Source: Eucalyptus grandis
Lineage: Eukaryota; Streptophyta; Magnoliopsida; Myrtales; Myrtaceae
Assembly (NCBI RefSeq): GCF_016545825.1
Contig: NC_052618.1
Span: 2,420,461 to 2,484,460, forward strand
Length of the DNA stretch: 64,000 nucleotides
Direction: 5' to 3'
Shown: piece by piece, positions 10,814 through 23,157 of the stretch
Position numbering within the stretch: the first letter of the stretch is position 1
Layout of the letters: each line of letters opens with the position of its first letter
The notes under the pieces: generated by a model
What the model was told of the DNA's origin: nothing
Databases searched by the model: none
Seen by the model: the letters and a program-made list of their open reading frames with translations, nothing else
Program-made: the position numbers and the translations under genes

Positions 10814-12480
10814 GATAATGATATTAGAGGAGTTCGTCCAAGTGGGAGTAATATGAGAAGTGATGAATTGAATTCAACTCATTCTCAATTACAACCACAT
10901 GATGAAATGATATCGTCATTATCTAATCCGAGTGGGAGCATAATGGGGAATGATGTGCTAAGTGTACAATCTCCCATATAGCGAATAAGTCGCCAAAGTA
11001 TTCACCGTCGACGTTTTGACATTGAAGGGGAAACTTTTATAATTGCTCCACGAGATAAGGATGAGCCAAGAAATATAAATGAGGCTCTGAAATGCCCTAG
11101 TAAGGAAAAATGGATTTATGCAATGAAAGAGGAGATGGAGTCAATGGAGTCAAACCAAGTCTGGGAACTGGTTGATCTTCCAAAAGGAACGCAGAGCTAT
11201 TGGGAACAAGTGGGTTATCAAAATAAAGCGAAAGGCTGATGGCTCGATAGAAAGGCATAAGGCTCGCCTTGTGGCGAAGGGGTATAATCAACAGGAAGAT
11301 GTTGATTATGAAGATACATTTTCTCCTGTAATGAGATTTACCTTGATTCGCATAATTCTGGCAATAATGTTTAGTATGGATCTTGAGTTACATCAAATGG
11401 ATGTAAAGACTCCTCAATGGAGAATTAGAGGAAGGAATATATATGGAATAACCTGCTGGTTTCATAGTGAAAGGCCAAGAAGAATAGGTATGTCGACTTT
11501 GGGGGTCGATATATGGCCTTAAGCAATCGTCAAGACAATGGTATATACGTTTTCATAATGCCAGAATGGCATATGATTTTACAATGATAGATGATGATCA
11601 TTGTATATATATCAAAAGATCCAAAGTCTATTTGTGATCATATCATTATATGTCGATGATATACTAATTGCCGGAAGCAATATGGAGTTTGTCAATACTG
11701 TCAAGGGTTGGTTGTCTTCCAACTTTGAGATGAATAATATGGGATTGTAAACCCATAGACGCTCCTATTGCAAAAGGTGAATGATTGAGCCATAAACTGT
11801 GTCCAAGGACTCCACAAGAGAAGGAACAAATGAAACATGTTCCTTATACTAGTGCTGTTGGAGCTTGATGTACGCTATGATGTGTACAAGACCTGACATA
11901 TGTTATGCAGTTGGAATGGTGAGCAGATACCAATCTAATCCAGGTCAAGCACGTTGGAAAGCCGTTAAATGAATACTAAGGTATTTAAAGGGGACTGCTG
12001 ATTATACGTTGAGTTATTATGGAAAGGATCTGCAACTCAAAGGCTATATTGATGTTGATTGGGGAGGAGATTTAAATGAAAGAAAATCTACCTCTGGATT
12101 TGTTTTCTTACCGAATAATGGCACCATATGTTGGAGCAGTAAGAAACAAAAGTGTATAGTCTTGTCCACGATGGAAACTGAGTTCGTGGCATTATTAGCA
12201 GCAGTATAAGAAGATGTTTGGCTTAAGAGATTATTGGATTATTTAGGTGTTATTGGAAGTGCTGCAGATTTGTTATTGGTTAACTGTGATAGCCAAGCAG
12301 CAAAAGCGTACACCAAATATCCAAAATATCATGGCAAGACCAAATATATAGATACCAAGTATACTTTTGTCAAGGATATGATTGCACGAAAAGATGTGAA
12401 CTTAGAGTACATACTACGCATAGAATGGTAGCAGATCTATGACATAGCCAATACCTAGAGATGTGTTTTGTGGCCATATG
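10814..12480 (+). pseudogene. Copia reverse transcriptase and RNase H remnant
   Basis: The start of RT is seen around 11085-11190 (EEMESMESNQVWELVDLP), then RHKARLVAKGYNQ and FSPVMRFTLIR. The catalytic YVDD box is at 11649-11660, surrounded by frameshifts. RNase H is read at 12009-12431 (GYIDVDWGGD, KSTSGFVF, DSQAAKAY), followed by a tail resembling the usual Copia end (RDVFCGHMKSLGLRRV). No intact frame is longer than about 116 codons. Confidence 0.88.
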
Positions 12481-13337
12481 AAATCTCTAGGATTGCGTAG
12501 AGTCTCGATGTCTTGGATTGTAATTTCCTGAAGCCTTCACATTTGATGAATTTGTATTTTTCATCATTAATGCTTATTAATCTTTGTTTGATCTTTATGC
12601 ATCTTAATGCTTAGTGTATTATTTTAAGTTGAGAAAGTATGTCGGACAGATATAAGATTAGCCCACTCACATGGGTAATCGCCTCTATTTACTGTGTGAT
12701 AAATAGAGATGAGACTGTTTTTAAGCTTATTATCTAGGTGATAATCGAGAGGCGATTAAAATACGTATGTCGCCTTAACTGGGTGTTAAGATGATGACAT
12801 AATACTTACTATGTCCGAAAGTAAAATACCCCACATATTTTACTTTAATGTCTATGATGCCAGATGTGAGTTCTGATGAATTTTGTGAATGAGTAGATAC
12901 GTGAACTCAAGTTAGACATTGGGTATGTCTGAACTATCATCTGTACGATATTGAAAGGTGTAGACATACGCTCCATGGGAAATGAGTTATTACTGTAATA
13001 CGTATTTCATACTACGTATGCATGAGACGACCAATAAGAGTGGCAAAAGTTTGATCTCAACTTTTTATGTCGTGTGAGACTCTTGAGGAAAAGAGTTCCT
13101 CAATTCATTTGTCCCTTCATGACTCTTACTTATTCTTAAGATTTATATTTAGTGTTTGCTATCTTAGGGTGTTGCCAATGGTCATGAGTTGATTCGATCT
13201 AATGGGATATTTCTAGAAAAGCAAGCTAAACTGAAATTGAGAGTTTGAAGGAAAGAGGAAGATCGATTTTGGAGAATCACATTATAGTTTTGTATTCACC
13301 AGTTTACCAATTATGACTGTCTTTGGGATAATCATAA
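12481..13337 (+). other. Copia 3' non-coding region running into the gap
   Basis: No coding potential. An imperfect inverted pair (taatcgcctctattta near 12675 and gaggcgatta near 12750) may fold. No LTR-like sequence appears before the Ns, so the 3' LTR is either within the gap or lost. Confidence 0.5.
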
Positions 13338-13437
13338 NNNNNNNNNNNNNNNNNNNNNNNNNNNNNNNNNNNNNNNNNNNNNNNNNNNNNNNNNNNNNNN
13401 NNNNNNNNNNNNNNNNNNNNNNNNNNNNNNNNNNNNN
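13338..13437. other. Assembly gap (100 N)
   Basis: Exactly 100 Ns, the usual placeholder for a gap of unknown size. Copia 3' sequence lies on the left and repeat unit A on the right, so a repeat junction probably defeated assembly. Confidence 0.98.
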
Positions 13438-14470
13438 TTGTTTTTCCTTTACATCTATAAACCAAAACTGGCTTTGGTTTTCTAGATTAATCGAGATTAT
13501 TTAAAAGATGAATTTTTTTGGTTGAATTATTTATTAGGTAATTATCCTTTAACAAGATTTGGGTTTTGGTTTTCCGGATTTACTGAACTCATTAATTGAT
13601 CATTTAACCTTTGGACTAGTTATTGGGGCGACTATTTTTTTCTTTTTTAAAAATTATTAAAACTTGCGATAATTAATAGGTTTCGTTAAATGAAGAGGGG
13701 CCAAGCTGATAATAATAATCTTTGTCGTCATCTTCCGCGCCAAGCAACATACATTCATTACGTTTGGGTTGATTAAATTAAACCTACTCTTGCATAATAA
13801 CAGGGTCCGACTTATTACGAACTCATTTTACATAAGATGTTGGGCCATGCATAGTTCTAAATTCTCGGTACCAACAAAACCTCATTGAATGTTCAAAAGT
13901 CAAGTTTACATAGCATATGAGCAGCAAAAGTGTACGCGTTTCGAATGAATATACATACAGTTAACATTTGAAGGTTTTGTTGAATCGTCCAGTATAGGCT
14001 ATTTGAATTATCAGTTAACGGAAAGAAAGAAATTACGAATGGAGCAATTGGATATGTACATATATAAATAGAGAAATATATTTTGAGATTTCAACTTCTT
14101 TTTTTAACCCATCTATTAATCTTTTTATCGCTTAGGTATTTATTTCAAAAGGTTGTGTTAAAAGCATAAGAAATAAAGTGACAGTTTCTTTATAGCTTTG
14201 TACGGGACTATGTTTTTAGACTGGAAAGCTAGTGACAACTTTAGGGGCGGATTGTATTTTGTAGATCATTTTAAAAATTACAAGTTTAATAAGCACATTA
14301 AACGCTGAAAATATGATTCATCCACAATTGTTCTTCCGCGATAGTTAACCAGAAGGTTTAAGAGGCATGAAAAATAAACCAAAAAATTTGAGGAGAATCC
14401 AATCAAAAATTATAATTCTTTCGTCCTTTTTATATTACACGTTTATTGTACTATGAAATAGGAATAGCTC

Positions 14471-14832
14471 TCAATGAGCCGACTGGGGAGGGGATACGGG
14501 ACTGAGAGCCGCAACGCAGTTGTTCCATGTCTCATTGCTCCTCCTATAGACATCAGATTTTGTCCCCTTAATCGGCTTGTGGCTCGAGATGCTCAACTCC
14601 ACAAATTGGTTGTGGCAGTTCTTCCCCGCTTTCAAGAGCTCACGACAACATTCATTGGTGGGTGTAAAGGTGTCGGCAAGGAATATGAATTGAAAGAGTC
14701 CAGACCCACAATCGGATCTTATTCCCTTTCCGCAATCGGTTTCCGACCTTGGCGAAGGTAGCCTTAGGAAGCAATGCAACAGGGGACGACCAACAAGATC
14801 ATAAGAGCGGACAAGTTCTTCGGCGTTGCCAT
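14471..14832 (-). pseudogene. Prolamin-like (ECA1-type) secreted protein, copy 1, frameshifted
   Basis: The start codon corresponds to 14830-14832 (MATPKNL, as in copies 2 and 3) and the stop to 14471-14473. Compared with copies 2 and 3 it has one extra G in the signal-peptide region (near 14781) and lacks two bases near 14741, which moves the first third out of frame. From DCGKGIRSDCG onward the mature part is open and keeps all six cysteines in the prolamin-like spacing (two singles, CC, two singles), ending SPVSPPQSAH. Family proteins are small, secreted and mostly made in reproductive tissue; that role here is inferred. Confidence 0.85.
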
Positions 14833-14916
14833 TATGGTCCTTTGGGGATAGGAGGGTGAGAAAATTTTCCGAGATTGTTGATCGTTTGATGATGCAGTTG
14901 ATCTTGAGATGAGAAC

Positions 14917-14924
14917 TTATATAG
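14917..14924 (-). promoter_or_regulatory. TATA box of prolamin-like copy 1
   Basis: The complement of cttatatag gives ctatataag, about 85 bp upstream of the ATG. It is conserved in all three gene copies. Confidence 0.65.
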
Positions 14925-15284
14925 CTCGAGGAAGTAGTGCATTAATGAAATCAATTCATCGGTTAAGATTTAGAAATTTATGTAGGGAACGTGTAGAATT
15001 ATTTCTCTTGCAATAAATGCAATGATTGAGGGCCCTGTCTTCTGACCTTTTTTTCCAGTTCAATCATTTGCCATTAAAAGACAAAAGCATTAATGAGTTG
15101 CTTGGTTGAAGAGAATTATCTGTAAACGAAAATACTCATTTCCAATGTGATTTTCAATCCCACGTTTGATATATAATACCAACTAGTGACATGCCCTCAG
15201 TTTAAAATAATTTTATAAAATTAAATTAGCTTAAAACGTTTCACCATATATACTCTCGCAAGTGCACGTTATGTTAACGATACC

Positions 15285-15735
15285 TTTTATTTAGGGTTAG
15301 GGTCCGTCCCTAATTTTTAGGATTAACGCCACAAAAAGTTATCAAACAAGTACATCTATGACAAATTCATCTCAAACTAATTTTTAAAACCGCCATAATT
15401 CCAAGCTAGTATTCCTATGACAAATTTTCCCAAACTAATTTTTTTTTGACCACAAAAGATCCCAACCCGATACGTTTGTGATAAATTTGCTCTCAATTAG
15501 TTCCTATGAAATTGTATTAATATCACGAAAAGTCACAAAACCGATATCCTTGTAACAAATGGAGGATAAACCAAATACCCATCAACTACCACATATCATC
15601 CATCCAACTCAGGAATTTGATAAAAAAATTTAACGAAAACCAGTAAAAGATAAATTTGTCATAAGTATACTAGTTTCGGTTGACACAAGTGTACTCATTT
15701 AGGGTTTTTCGTGATATAAGCCCTGATTTTTATGC
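15285..15735. repeat. AT-rich element with repeated and inverted acaaatttaccc-like motifs
   Basis: The motifs aagtacatctatgacaaatt, gatacgtttgtgataaattt and, inverted, ataaatttgtcataagtata recur about every 70 bp and flip orientation near the middle, as in a TIR-type non-autonomous element. The same element occurs in every unit A copy (about 30545-30970, 41790-42245, 44600-45035), and a diverged relative lies at 58763-59285. Ends are not fixed. Confidence 0.5.
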
Positions 15736-16480
15736 AAGTGATTACAGTTGAAGCCAAAATTTAAGCATCAACAATTGATAAATTAAACCATTGATAAAAA
15801 AATTTGGTCTTGGTTTGTTATATTTATCGAACTTATTAATTAATTAATGATTTGCCCAAATATTTTGGCGTGATTTTGTTCTTCATTAAATTAATTTTCA
15901 ACAACTTGAGGAGAAAAAAAGTGAAATAATCAATAGGTCTCATTAATTAATGAAAAGGAGCCGAGATTATATGTACAAAGTTCTTACCAGTCTTGTTTTT
16001 CCTTTACATCTATAAACCAAAACTGGCTTTGGTTTTCTAGATTAATCGAGATTATTTAAAAGATGAATTTTTTTGGTTGAATTATTTATTAGGTAATTAT
16101 CCTTTAACAAGATTTGGGTTTTGGTTTTCCGGATTTACTGAACTCATTAATTGATCATTTAACCTTTGGACTAGTTATTGGGGCGGGACTATTTTTTCTT
16201 TTTTAAAAATTATTAAAACTTGCGATAATTAATAGGTTTCGTTAAATGAAGAGGGGCCAAGCTGATAATAATAATCTTTGTCGTCATCTTCCGCGCCAAG
16301 CAACATACATTCATTACGTTTGGGTTGATTAAATTAAACCTACTCTTGCATAATAACAGGGTCCGACTTATTACGAACTCATTTTACATAAGATGTTGGG
16401 CCATGCATAGTTCTAAATTCTCGGTACCAACAAAACCTCATTGAATGTTCAAAAGTCAAGTTTACATAGCATATGAGCAG

Positions 16481-16518
<38 letters not shown>

Positions 16519-18099
16519 AGAAAACCGATTTCCCTCTCTCCTCCGTCGGGCATCTCCACCTTCTTCTCCTTTCTTTGGGGTTTCTTCTTCAGCAACAACT
16601 GAAGAAGCCGAAGCAGCAGCAGCAGCTTCGCCCGTTGCCGCCTCTCGCCATCGTCGTCGCACGCCCGCAAGTATGGGAGCTGCTCGTGCAACCGAGCCAC
16701 CGTCATGCTGCTGTCCGCGCATCTCCGCCCCTTCTCCCGTCACTGTCTCTCTCTTCCCCCATCTTGTTCTTCGGTTGTGCGACGCCATGGAAGCCGAAGA
16801 CCAGAGGAAGCCGCAACCATCGTCGCTTGGACCAGGGTTGCCACCGCCGTCGCGCCGGAGTCGCCGCCGCTACTCAACGACTACCCGCGTGCCCTCCGCC
16901 TCTCCCCCTGCTGTTCGGCCGTCTCTTTTCCTTCTTCGGTGTGCCTTGAAGACTTCGAATCCCAGCAGATCTGGGACGGACGCCGGAGTAGCAGCCGACG
17001 TCGCCGGGAGCCGCCGCACACCGCCTCACCGCCGTTCGTCTCCCTCTCGCCCGCTCGAACGCCATTCGCCTCGTCCAGTCGAGCTACCGCCTCTGTCCAG
17101 TCTCTGTTTCACCTCTGGTCGGTCTCGTTTGGCCACCTCAGGCCGCCGCCCGACCACCTCTGACCACCGTCGACCCCGCCGGAGCTCCGCCTCGCCCTCA
17201 GCCGCCTCAACCGGCCCCGAATCTGCCCCGACCAACAGCGATCAAAGGGTTGCAGAAAATGGGTATCGCAAAGGGTTTTGGCTCGTTTTGGCTGCCTTCC
17301 CGAGCCCGGATGCTCGGCCCGCTTTGAGGAAAGTCGATCCTCGCATCGAGCCCGTCGTTTTGAGTGAGTTTTGCTCACTAATGCCTTCTTAGTTTGTTAA
17401 TTATACTTAAAGGTTGATTAGTGTTAATTAAGTGTAATTAGGTGGTTAGATTAGAATTGATTAGTGATTATTAGTTAATTGCTTTGCATATTAGTTGTGT
17501 GATTAGTGTAATTAGATAGAGAATTGCCTATAGTATTTATTGGATGCTTCTTGGGATTTTTCCCGTTCCTTATCGGGTGTTAATTAAGCAAATCGGGCCT
17601 AGGTGAAATTTTTAGAATTAAATATTAATTTTCGAAATTAATTATTTAATTATTTATTTCCTGAAAATTCAACTAGGATGGCCAAAGGACCGGGATTTTA
17701 TGCTGATGATCGTGGCGCAGTCCGTTTATTTAATTGAGTTTTATATTGTGCTAAATTGAATTTATTGTATTTATTTATTTCATATTCGAAATTAATTATT
17801 TAAATAATTATTTTCCGGAAATTCAACCGAGATGGCCGGTGACCGGAATTTCGTGCTGATTGTCGTGGTGCAGTCCGTTTATTTATTTGAACTCCACGTT
17901 GTGCTTAATTAAATTGATTGTGCAATTTATGGAGTTATTACTTAATTGATTGAATTTGAGTGGAATTGAATGATTGAGTTGTAAATGGCCGAGTTTGTTT
18001 ATTTAACCTTTATAATGATTTGATGAGCTGTAAAGTGGAGAAAGTGGTGAGAGCTAACTGAGAATTCTATTGGCTGAGACTGATTAAGTACGAAGTATA

Positions 18100-18430
18100 G
18101 ACAGGCGTGGTTCGGTGATAAAGTACATCACTGTGCGAAAACGGCGCCTTAAAGAACACACGTAGACTGTCTATGACTTATGGCAGGCGTGGTTCGGTGA
18201 TTAGGGAGATCACTGTGCGAAAACGACGCCTTAAAGAACGCATGTAGACTGCCTATGAATCGTGACAGGCGTGCTTCGGTGATGAAGGACATCACTGTGC
18301 GAAAACGGCGCCTTAAAGAACGCACGTAGACTGTCAGTGATTTGTGACCTATGACGAGCGTGGTTCGGTGATGGGGAATATCACTGTGCGAAAACGGCGC
18401 CTTAAAGAACGCACGTAGACCGTTTGTTAC
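18100..18430 (+). repeat. Four tandem 80-85 bp repeats in type-1 LTR (copy a)
   Basis: Each unit reads roughly acaggcgtggttcggtgat, a short variable part, atcactgtgcgaaaacggcg, then ccttaaagaacgcacgtaga. The ggtgat/atcac halves can pair. Matching arrays are at 28412-28735 and 40059-40385. A second pair of about 95-bp repeats follows (18434-18600). Confidence 0.88.
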
Positions 18431-18931
18431 TTATGTCACCTTGGCGAAAACGACGCCGAGAGCATTAATGAGGCTCGTGACTAAGTGTACTGCTGGAGAT
18501 TATCGTGATCGGTAATTGGTACGTCACCTTGGCGAAAAGACGCCCGAGAGCATTCATCCGGCTCGTGACTGAGTACCCGAATGGAGATTATAAAGTATGG
18601 TGTTGATGTGACCGAGAAGTGGTCCGAATGACATGTAATCGACTAGGTCGATTGATCATTGTTTTGATATGATGTTGTGAATTGATTGATTGAATGGGAA
18701 TGACCGTGAGTGGTCTTATTGGCAAGTGATCGACTGGGTCGATTGATCGATGATTCGATCTAAGTGTGATTTGATGCATTCATTGCCTTGATTTGCTGTG
18801 AGAATTGATTGATCGAATGTAATTGACCGTGAGTGGTCTTGTTGGTATTTAATCGACTAAGTCGATTTGATCGATGCTTCGATCTGTGATGTGATTGCTT
18901 GGGTGCATATTTAATCTATGCTAATATGTAG

Positions 18932-18949
18932 GTGGAATCTTAGGCCAAG
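18932..18949 (+). other. 18-nt exon-like segment in type-1 LTR, copy a (stop inside)
   Basis: Bounded by AG and GTAAGT. In other copies it reads V-E-S-E-A-K; here the fourth codon is TAG, so this copy is broken. Confidence 0.55.
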
Positions 18950-19070
18950 GTAAGTCCTCTGACTCATGTTGTGCGTAGGCAGCCCTAAGGTGTATTAGTT
19001 TACTAATCGGGTCTTAGGAGGTAGAACTTGTTGAGACGTTGTCTCAGTGGTTATTGAATAACCATTTCAG

Positions 19071-19193
19071 GACCTGGATGAAGAGCCTAAGGAGCATGAA
19101 TCTGACGAGGAGATCCTTGTTAAGGAACTCGAAGAGGAGTACGTGGAGGAAGACCCCGAGGATAACCCCGAGTACGACCCGGATGAGGACTGA
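19071..19193 (+). CDS. Acidic exon-like ORF inside Gypsy LTR (type 1, copy a)
   Basis: After a TTTCAG acceptor a 41-codon frame runs to TGA, starting DLDEEPKEHESDEE and ending YDPDED. About half the residues are D or E, with few basic residues. The same 123-nt frame is present at 25725-25847, 37333-37455 and 41034-41156, always without indels, although the surrounding LTR sequence does contain them. It resembles the C-terminal exon of a protein whose earlier exons would be in the same LTR. No function is known to me; acidic tails occur in many chromatin and nucleic-acid proteins, but that is not evidence of role here. Confidence 0.5.
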   Translation, partial: DLDEEPKEHESDEEILVKELEEEYVEEDPEDNPEYDPDED

Positions 19194-19506
19194 GATCCCG
19201 TCCTGTCTTGTCAGACCTTGTTTGCATGTGAATAGATGTTAGACCAGAGTTGCGTATATATAGTATTGTGGAATACTATGAGATGCATGTAAAAAGATGT
19301 AGTTGTGAATTTTCAGTAAGGAAAAATGTATGGCCTGCTTTTCTATCCCATTGTTTTATTGTCTGGGGATTTATAATTGCTTCCGCATGTGCTATTAAAA
19401 ATGAAAGGGTCGGCAATACATAGTCCTGGGATATCGCATTTTAAAATCGACCAAAAGTAAGGGATGTGTGCGTGCCTGAGGGTCGGGGCGTGACATCCCC
19501 TTTTTG

Positions 19507-19518
19507 TGGTATCAAAGC
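19507..19518 (+). promoter_or_regulatory. Gypsy primer binding site (tRNA-iMet, one change)
   Basis: TGGTATCAAAGC differs by one base from the standard TGGTATCAGAGC retained by the minus-strand element at 53218-53229. Confidence 0.8.
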
Positions 19519-22500
19519 AATGGTTAGGTATTGGAGTGATAAGGTGCGATAACCTATGGGATAGTAGTAGGAAAGGCCTTTAAATTCATGACTGGTGCAT
19601 GTCTTTGATAGTTGATTGGTAGAATTGTTTGTCATGTGTGAATCGCTTGCTTTTAATCATTGTGGATTAGGAAGGCAGAGTGTTGACTCTGGCCAGCTTG
19701 AGCATAAGAGTGCCACCGCAGGTTGGTACTAGTGTAGCAACATTGATTGATCCTAAGCCCGATAAGATTAATTTGATGCAAGTGTTTCTTGGGATCTAGA
19801 TGAGCCGGTAAGATCAGGATCAATTTGTTGTTGTTGCTACCTTTGTTGAGGTCCAACCTGGAAGGATAATCAGAGAATATAATTCGATATTTGAGTCCAG
19901 ATTCAGCGAAGCAGATTTGGAATTCGGTTAGGGTAAAAGACTGATGTTGAGGGAAGAGTATTTTGTTCCACTCAATAGGAATGGTGGAATAGTCAGGTCA
20001 GCATTCAGACAAATGGAACATGTTGTTCTATGGAAGATGGTATGAATCAGTCTCGTGTATTTTGAGGACAGAAAATTGTGGTAAGTGTCGCCGTATGGGT
20101 AATGATTTATGGGTTGTCCGCATTAGTAGATGGAATCTCGACAATGGTTTCTGCTATCACTGTTGGTAGAACAGTTCAGGAGAAGTGCGCATAGAACGCA
20201 CTGTGGAATTTCTGGGATAGGTCTCTGGTATAAGAAATAGTGCATCCTAGCACGTGACAAGAGGTAGAAGACTCACCAGATAGGTGTCGAAATTGTGGAA
20301 GAAAACATGGATGAATTCAGTGTCCAAGTATGGTGAGAAGAACAGAAATGGAACCGACCTGGCATTAGACAGAGGAAGAATGTTTTGGGGAAAATTCTAT
20401 CAGAGTATCGTAGCAGAGTTTTGATGAAGTTTGGAGAACTTCTGTTTATTGAAATACGTGGAAGAAAGGGGAATCACTAGTAATAGTCATGCTTGACTAG
20501 TTGCTGAGGTGTAACTTCGACACTACATGAGTAGAATGGGCTCATGGAGCATCTTGTAGTAATAGATCATGGTCATGGAGCAATTTAACTTAGCCCAGGA
20601 GCACATGAAAGTATTGAGTTTATTAGGAGTCGAAATGAATCTTCAATTTCTTTAATCTCGTCGATTGAAGACAACCCACTTGTTTGATGGAGATTGCCGA
20701 GGTTAGTTGGTGATGGTTATAATTAAGACAGATTGGAGAATTGGAGATAGAAGACATCTCAGTGGTCTGAGAATTTCTAGATGTGTTGTCATAAGAAACG
20801 TCAAACCGTTGCCAGAGAAAGAGATAGAAATTATGATCGAGTTAGCACCAGCATAAAGCCACTCTCGAAGGCTTCTTACCAGTTATTGTTGTTTGAATTG
20901 ATAGAACCGAAGGTACGGATGTGAAGATTGATGAATGAGGAATTCATGCATATTAGTGCATCGCTTTAAGGAACATCAGTTTTGTGGAAAGATAAATGAA
21001 GATGGTTCATTGCAATCACGCATCAACCATTATCAATTTCAACCATTATCAATTTAATTGGGTGACTTGTTATAAAGAGCGTTGATGTCTTCAAGGATCG
21101 ATTTGAGGATAGGTTATCGTCAGTTGAGATCCAGAAATGAGGTTATACTGAAGACAACACTTCGCACTTGATTTAGCCCTTGTGAGAATAATGTAAAACT
21201 ATTTGATTTGATGAACACTCCTGCCGTTGTCATAGATTTGACAAACCGAGTGTTCAAAGAATATCTAGATCGATGGTGATCGTGTGGTGTAACGACATTC
21301 TAGGGTATTCATTAAGTGCTGAGGATCAGGAAAGCCCCTAAGAATGGTCGTGTGGTTACAGGTAAGGAATCTTCATGGACCCATCCAAGATTGAATCAGT
21401 TGTTTATGGGCCGAGACCGACATCAATGTCAGAGATCATAAGCTGTGGGGATTGGATAGATTACTACAGAAGGTTTGTGAAAGAATTTTCAGCATCAACA
21501 TCATCGTGAGGTTGATCTCTTAAGAAAGAAGAGAAATTCATCAGCATAGACAAGTACGAGGATAGTTTCCAAAGCTTAAGTAAGAACTGACTATCGTACT
21601 TGTGCTAAACTTTTCATTTAGCCCTGGAAAGCACGGAATCTTTAGTGATGTGTCTTGCAGAGGATGGGTACGTATTGATGCAACATAAGAAGATTGTTGC
21701 ATAACCGTCCTGCCAGTTCAGACCTAATAAGTGGAATACGAAGTGGTGTCGTGAACCAGAATTTTGGCAGAACTATAATAGTGATATCAGATATCACCTT
21801 CGAGGAACGAAATGAGTCATTAATGTGTTGAGCCGAGAGTCTTCAATTGTGCATAAACTGGTTATAGTGTAGACTTTACTTGAAAAGACTTCGAAGCTTG
21901 GTTTTCAAATTTGAGGTAGGCTACCTTTTGAATTTTATAGCCACCCTCAAGATTGAACCAAATGTTCAAGTTAGAATCGGCGCCTAGTTGACAGACAAAG
22001 ATGTTCAGAAGATCTTATAAGAGGATACTAGTAAGAAAGAATCTGACTTTAAGATTTATGAGAATGGAAAGTTCAGGTTCCATGAGTGATTGAATACACG
22101 TGACAGTGTAGCACTCAGGGAAAAGATCTTGTCAAAAGTTCACTATAGTATTGCAGTTTTGACCAAATGGTGCAAGTAAATCAGAATCGGCATCAGCTAG
22201 ATTAGTAAGCTGATATGAAGATAAATATCGTTGAGCAGGTTGCAAGTGTCAGAAGTGGCAATAAGTGGAAGCTCGGTAATGTGAATTGGGAGAATTTTTA
22301 CCATCACTTGAGAGTCCCAAGTGGGAATGGAAATATATCACAATGGAACATTGTGATGAGCTTACTAAGGATTCAGGGGATTACTGATACCATTTGAGAA
22401 TAGTGGTTGATCGATAGATGGAGTTGGTCCACTTTGGTACAGTACGAATAGATCTTGTTTTGAGTGTGTAACATCCAGATTTCAAGCTCTGATTTCGATT

Positions 22501-23157
22501 AGATAAATTGGGCATTTCATCGACGCGATTACAGTGTTTTTCTCTGAGTTGGCCACTTATGAGATAACTAGACTAGCTGGGTGAGTTATTACGGACCTTA
22601 AGGCAAATAGATTTGAGAATTCGACCATTGATCGACTTCTTGACCGTGCTCATCTTTAGAGATCATTGCGGCACAGTATAAAATCAATTTGAAATCAGAG
22701 ATAAGTCAGTTCGATTGAGATGAATGACCGATCGTGGGTGACTCCACTAAATTAGAAAATTCTCATCGACCGACACTAATTTGATGTTTCTATCGTTTTG
22801 GCGCCCTGTGTCCGTATTTGAATCTTTGAGATTTTCACGACAATTGAGAGTCACCAATGGGTCGAGTGGGTTCATTGTGGCTCAAAGAAAATCGACCACG
22901 GGTCATTTGTCCTAAAAAGCTCTGAAAACTACCCAGTAGACTAGGTCACACTAAAAGCGTGTCGGAGTGAAATTAACCGCCAATCTAAATTCGATTTCAG
23001 AAATTGAAGATTCTATCTTGTCACAGAGTGGGTATACCGAGGTGTGTGTGTCTCGGATAGTTCACCGACATGGAGTGTCGAGGATGAATTATATCTCGAA
23101 TCTAGATCAGAGATTATAAGTTGGCAGAGTTTTCAGAGGGTTCTTTATTAAGCAGTG
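19519..23157 (+). pseudogene. Decayed internal region of chromoviral Gypsy element (copy 1)
   Basis: No frame is intact. RT/connection remnants can be read around 21230-21560 (VFKEYLD, MDPSKIES, DYYRRFVKEFSA), and RNase H-to-integrase remnants around 21620-21860 (QNYNSDIRYH, INVLSRESS). The order matches the better preserved minus-strand element at 49499-53241. From about 22467 the sequence tgtaacatccagattt looks like the start of a related LTR fragment, up to 23157, without a clear end. 19974-23157 is repeated nearly unchanged at 31138-34310. Confidence 0.75.

Larger units (their letters stand above)
5745..13337 (+). mobile_element. Decayed Ty1/Copia retrotransposon, 3' LTR not seen
   Basis: The order is 5' LTR, tRNA-iMet primer site, GC-rich leader, gag with CCHC knuckle, protease, GAG-pre-integrase and integrase core, reverse transcriptase, RNase H, then a long 3' non-coding part that runs into the assembly gap. 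Integrase lies before reverse transcriptase, which defines Copia. Many stops and frameshifts show it is dead. A PIF/Harbinger-like element at 7072-8195 interrupts gag. Confidence 0.9.
13438..16482. repeat. Unit A array 1 (period about 2555 bp)
   Basis: The sequence starting ttgtttttcctttacatc at 13438 starts again at about 15993, so one full unit plus the first 490 bp of a second are present. The unit contains a prolamin-like gene copy on the minus strand and a TIR-like AT-rich element. The second unit breaks off at a GA run where a Gypsy LTR begins mid-sequence. Confidence 0.9.
16484..19495 (+). mobile_element. Gypsy (chromoviral) long LTR, type 1, copy a, 5'-truncated
   Basis: It begins within the GA run, lacking the first 320 bp or so seen in copies b and c, and ends GGGGCGTGACA with a primer site 11 bp later, so it is the 5' LTR of the decayed element that follows. 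In order it holds a GA run, a GC-rich stretch (16540-17390), a donor-like gtgagttttgctcac (about 17362), AT-rich sequence, tandem repeats and the two exon-like segments near its 3' end. Large plus-strand frames in the GC-rich part are treated as LTR sequence, not host genes. Confidence 0.88.

Noticed and set aside
16445..17392. Long proline/serine/arginine-rich frames in the GC-rich LTR part (also 26667-27752, 38278-39330, 23941-24375, 35382-35948)
   Set aside because: They are open in several frames on both strands because of GC bias, start at different places in each copy and contain the GA run. Only the short end common to all LTRs is discussed as possible exon.
18650..18880. Repeated atcgacta/gtcgattgatcgatgattcg palindromes in the LTRs
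   Set aside because: Conserved with the rest of the LTR and simple in sequence; no separate element borders could be shown.
19039..19242. Basic frame beginning MSQWLLNNHF (also 25693, 37301, 41002)
   Set aside because: It runs across the acceptor site and is the +1 shadow of the acidic frame; its codons change freely where the acidic frame changes silently.
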